Source of the DNA: Methanosphaera sp.
GTDB taxonomy: Archaea > Methanobacteriota > Methanobacteria > Methanobacteriales > Methanobacteriaceae
Reading direction: 5' to 3'
NCBI GenBank assembly: GCA_017430835.1
Contig: JAFRMD010000025.1
Coordinates: 1-37,084, forward strand
DNA length: 37,084 nucleotides
Positions 36,005 to 37,084 of this stretch are shown one piece after another. The first letter of the stretch is position 1, and every line of letters begins with the position of its first letter. The position numbers and the translations under genes were made by a program. Under the pieces are notes generated by a model. That model was not told the origin of the DNA and did not search any database. It worked only from the letters and a program-made list of their open reading frames with translations.

Positions 36005-36014
36005 TTTAAATTTA
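36005..36014 (+). promoter_or_regulatory. Candidate TATA box for the proC-like gene
   Basis: TTTAAATTTA is centred about 27 bases before the ATG at 36036, and no ribosome site is present. This is the layout of a leaderless message. The AT richness makes chance matches likely. Confidence 0.4.
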
Positions 36015-36035
36015 TTAACAATAAAATATAACTTC

Positions 36036-36818
36036 ATGAACAAAAAGGAATTATTTGAAAACAGGATAGGAATAGTAGGTGCAGGTAATATAGGTCAATC
36101 AATCATACTAAAACTACTGGAAAAAGAATACCCTTACGAAAATATTAAACTAACGTACAATGGATCCATGTTCACGATAGGAAAATTGATAGACAACAAC
36201 TTGATGGACATGATAAGTTCCAATTCAGAAATTGGAGATTTTGCATCAATATTAATATTATCCGTCCCCCCACAAGCATTCAAACAAATAGGCGACTTTA
36301 ACTTGGATGATAATACTTTAATTATATCCTTCATGGCAGGAGTAAATACTGAAGATATTCAAAGACAAACAGGATCAGATAATGTAGTACGAATAATACC
36401 GACAGGACCTGATACTATAATGGATTCAAAAGCAGTGGCAGGAGTATATGGAGAAAATCCAATTGCTTTTAATCTGTTTGAATTATTGGATATCGATTAC
36501 TATGTTGTGGATGATGAAGAAAAGATGAATTACATTGCAATAGCAGGATGCCTGCCAGCAGTATACTGTAGAATAGATCCTCAATCAGAGGAAAACATTG
36601 AAGCAATAAATAAAATATCTCTTGATTTTCCGGACTTTAAAGAAATAGCAGAAAAATGTGAAAAGTTAACGCCAACAGAAAATAAGAGTGAATTTATCAG
36701 TCAACATGCAACAGTAGGTGGTGTTACACAAGCAATAATGACTAGCTTAAACAGTGGAAAAACAATGTATGAAGCATTACTTGACGGAATAAAACGTAAC
36801 AAGGAATTGTCCGGATAA
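36036..36818 (+). CDS. proC: Pyrroline-5-carboxylate reductase family protein
   Basis: A 260-residue NAD(P)-dependent reductase. The N-terminus has IGIVGAGNIGQS (GxGxxG at 15-20) and VPPQAF, and the C-terminus has ATVGGVTQAIMTSLNSGKTMYEALLDGI, which matches the helix near the substrate site of ProC (usual PGGTTxxxL). ProC makes proline from pyrroline-5-carboxylate. Some residues of the usual substrate loop differ (VGGVTQ in place of PGGTT), so a related imine reductase is also possible. ATG at 36036 has no ribosome site; a TATA-like element is at leaderless distance. Divergent from nreA; 96 bases between the start codons. Confidence 0.82.
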   Translation: MNKKELFENRIGIVGAGNIGQSIILKLLEKEYPYENIKLTYNGSMFTIGKLIDNNLMDMISSNSEIGDFASILILSVPPQAFKQIGDFNLDDNTLIISFMAGVNTEDIQRQTGSDNVVRIIPTGPDTIMDSKAVAGVYGENPIAFNLFELLDIDYYVVDDEEKMNYIAIAGCLPAVYCRIDPQSEENIEAINKISLDFPDFKEIAEKCEKLTPTENKSEFISQHATVGGVTQAIMTSLNSGKTMYEALLDGIKRNKELSG

Positions 36819-37043
36819 TTGCTTTCAAGTACTTTTTTTATTAAAAATAGTTTTTTTAGGTTTTAAAAGAATTTTTTTCTTTTATTATTCTATTTATAAA
36901 GAGTGGTGAGTTAAAACTTATTAAAGAATTATTTTTTTAATAGGTGAGTGTTGGCATAAATTATATTTTTTGATTTTTTGTAATACTTTTATGTTATTTA
37001 TGTTTTAATTGGTTTATCATTAATCAATGGATAATAGAATATT
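36819..37043. other. Gene-free AT-rich tail
   Basis: After the proC-like stop the sequence is T-rich (probable terminator at 36829-36845), with no reading frame of interest. It leads into the G6/C6 motif at 37044. Confidence 0.6.
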
Positions 37044-37063
37044 ATTACTTGTCATGACCCCCC
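37044..37063 (-). repeat. 20-base G6 motif, copy B (reverse orientation)
   Basis: ATTACTTGTCATGACCCCCC on the plus strand is the reverse complement of copy A (4950-4969) with a single mismatch. It includes the palindrome GTCATGAC. Sequence to the right (TTTGAGTAGTTGTCAGGTGC) is also less AT-rich than the surroundings and continues beyond the window. Confidence 0.6.
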
Positions 37064-37084
37064 TTTGAGTAGTTGTCAGGTGCG

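Overview
The window is very AT-rich DNA from a methanogenic archaeon of the order Methanobacteriales. A gut Methanosphaera-like species fits best, from protein families and general character rather than any database match. The evidence is archaeal: a histone, DNA topoisomerase VI, aIF1A, RIO1 kinase, a KEOPS subunit, pyruvoyl arginine decarboxylase, NreA with a PCNA-binding tail, a probable F430 synthetase, archaeal TATA boxes, strong AGGAGGTGA-type ribosome sites, and large secreted Ig-repeat 'adhesin-like' proteins typical of host-associated Methanobacteriales.

Layout. 1-1159 is an accessory scar: the last 44 codons of an IS200/IS605 TnpB, a frameshifted and truncated adhesin-like gene on the other strand, and about 750 bases with no gene. 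1160-1907 holds two tandem DUF5518-type membrane proteins. 1941-8630 (minus strand) is an information-processing block: aIF1A, a BASS/ACR3-like transporter, RIO1 kinase, a small zinc protein, a PNO1/Dim2-like KH protein, then topoisomerase VI B and A. 8773-11205 is a tight three-gene operon: hemC, a Gfo/Idh/MocA oxidoreductase, and a PyrE-like HTH regulator (GfcR type). 11464-14485 is another: IMPase/FBPase-type phosphatase, NAD kinase, Mur-ligase-like F430 synthetase. Next come a bacterial-type LonA protease (14622-17075), divergent pyruvoyl arginine decarboxylase (17324-17779), and gamma-carbonic-anhydrase-like plus hisC genes (17811-19388).

From 19588 most genes are on the plus strand: a radical SAM protein apparently read from a leaderless message with an ASCH-TPR protein behind it; histone and UPF0280 genes on the minus strand; then a run of PH-domain protein, geranylgeranyl-reductase-like flavoprotein, tRNA G10 methyltransferase, citramalate synthase, Cgi121 and a Cys-rich YkgJ-like protein (22926-28736). 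28780-33492 is a second accessory block: a membrane-anchored protein gene broken by two -1 shifts, followed by two tandem paralogues with a signal peptide, four Ig-like repeats and a C-terminal Cys/His/Asn papain-fold domain. The window closes with nreA plus a PLP-fold protein gene (minus), a divergent proC-like gene, and a gene-free end.

Themes. Ribosome and tRNA maturation (PNO1, RIO1, aIF1A, TrmG10, Cgi121), DNA topology and repair (TopoVI, histone, NreA) and tetrapyrrole/F430 cofactor supply (HemC, CfbE-like) account for the core. The most unusual items are the two Ig-repeat cysteine-peptidase-like proteins, the broken genes at each accessory site, and a 20-base G6-containing motif that occurs twice in opposite orientation (4950-4969 and 37044-37063) with one mismatch.
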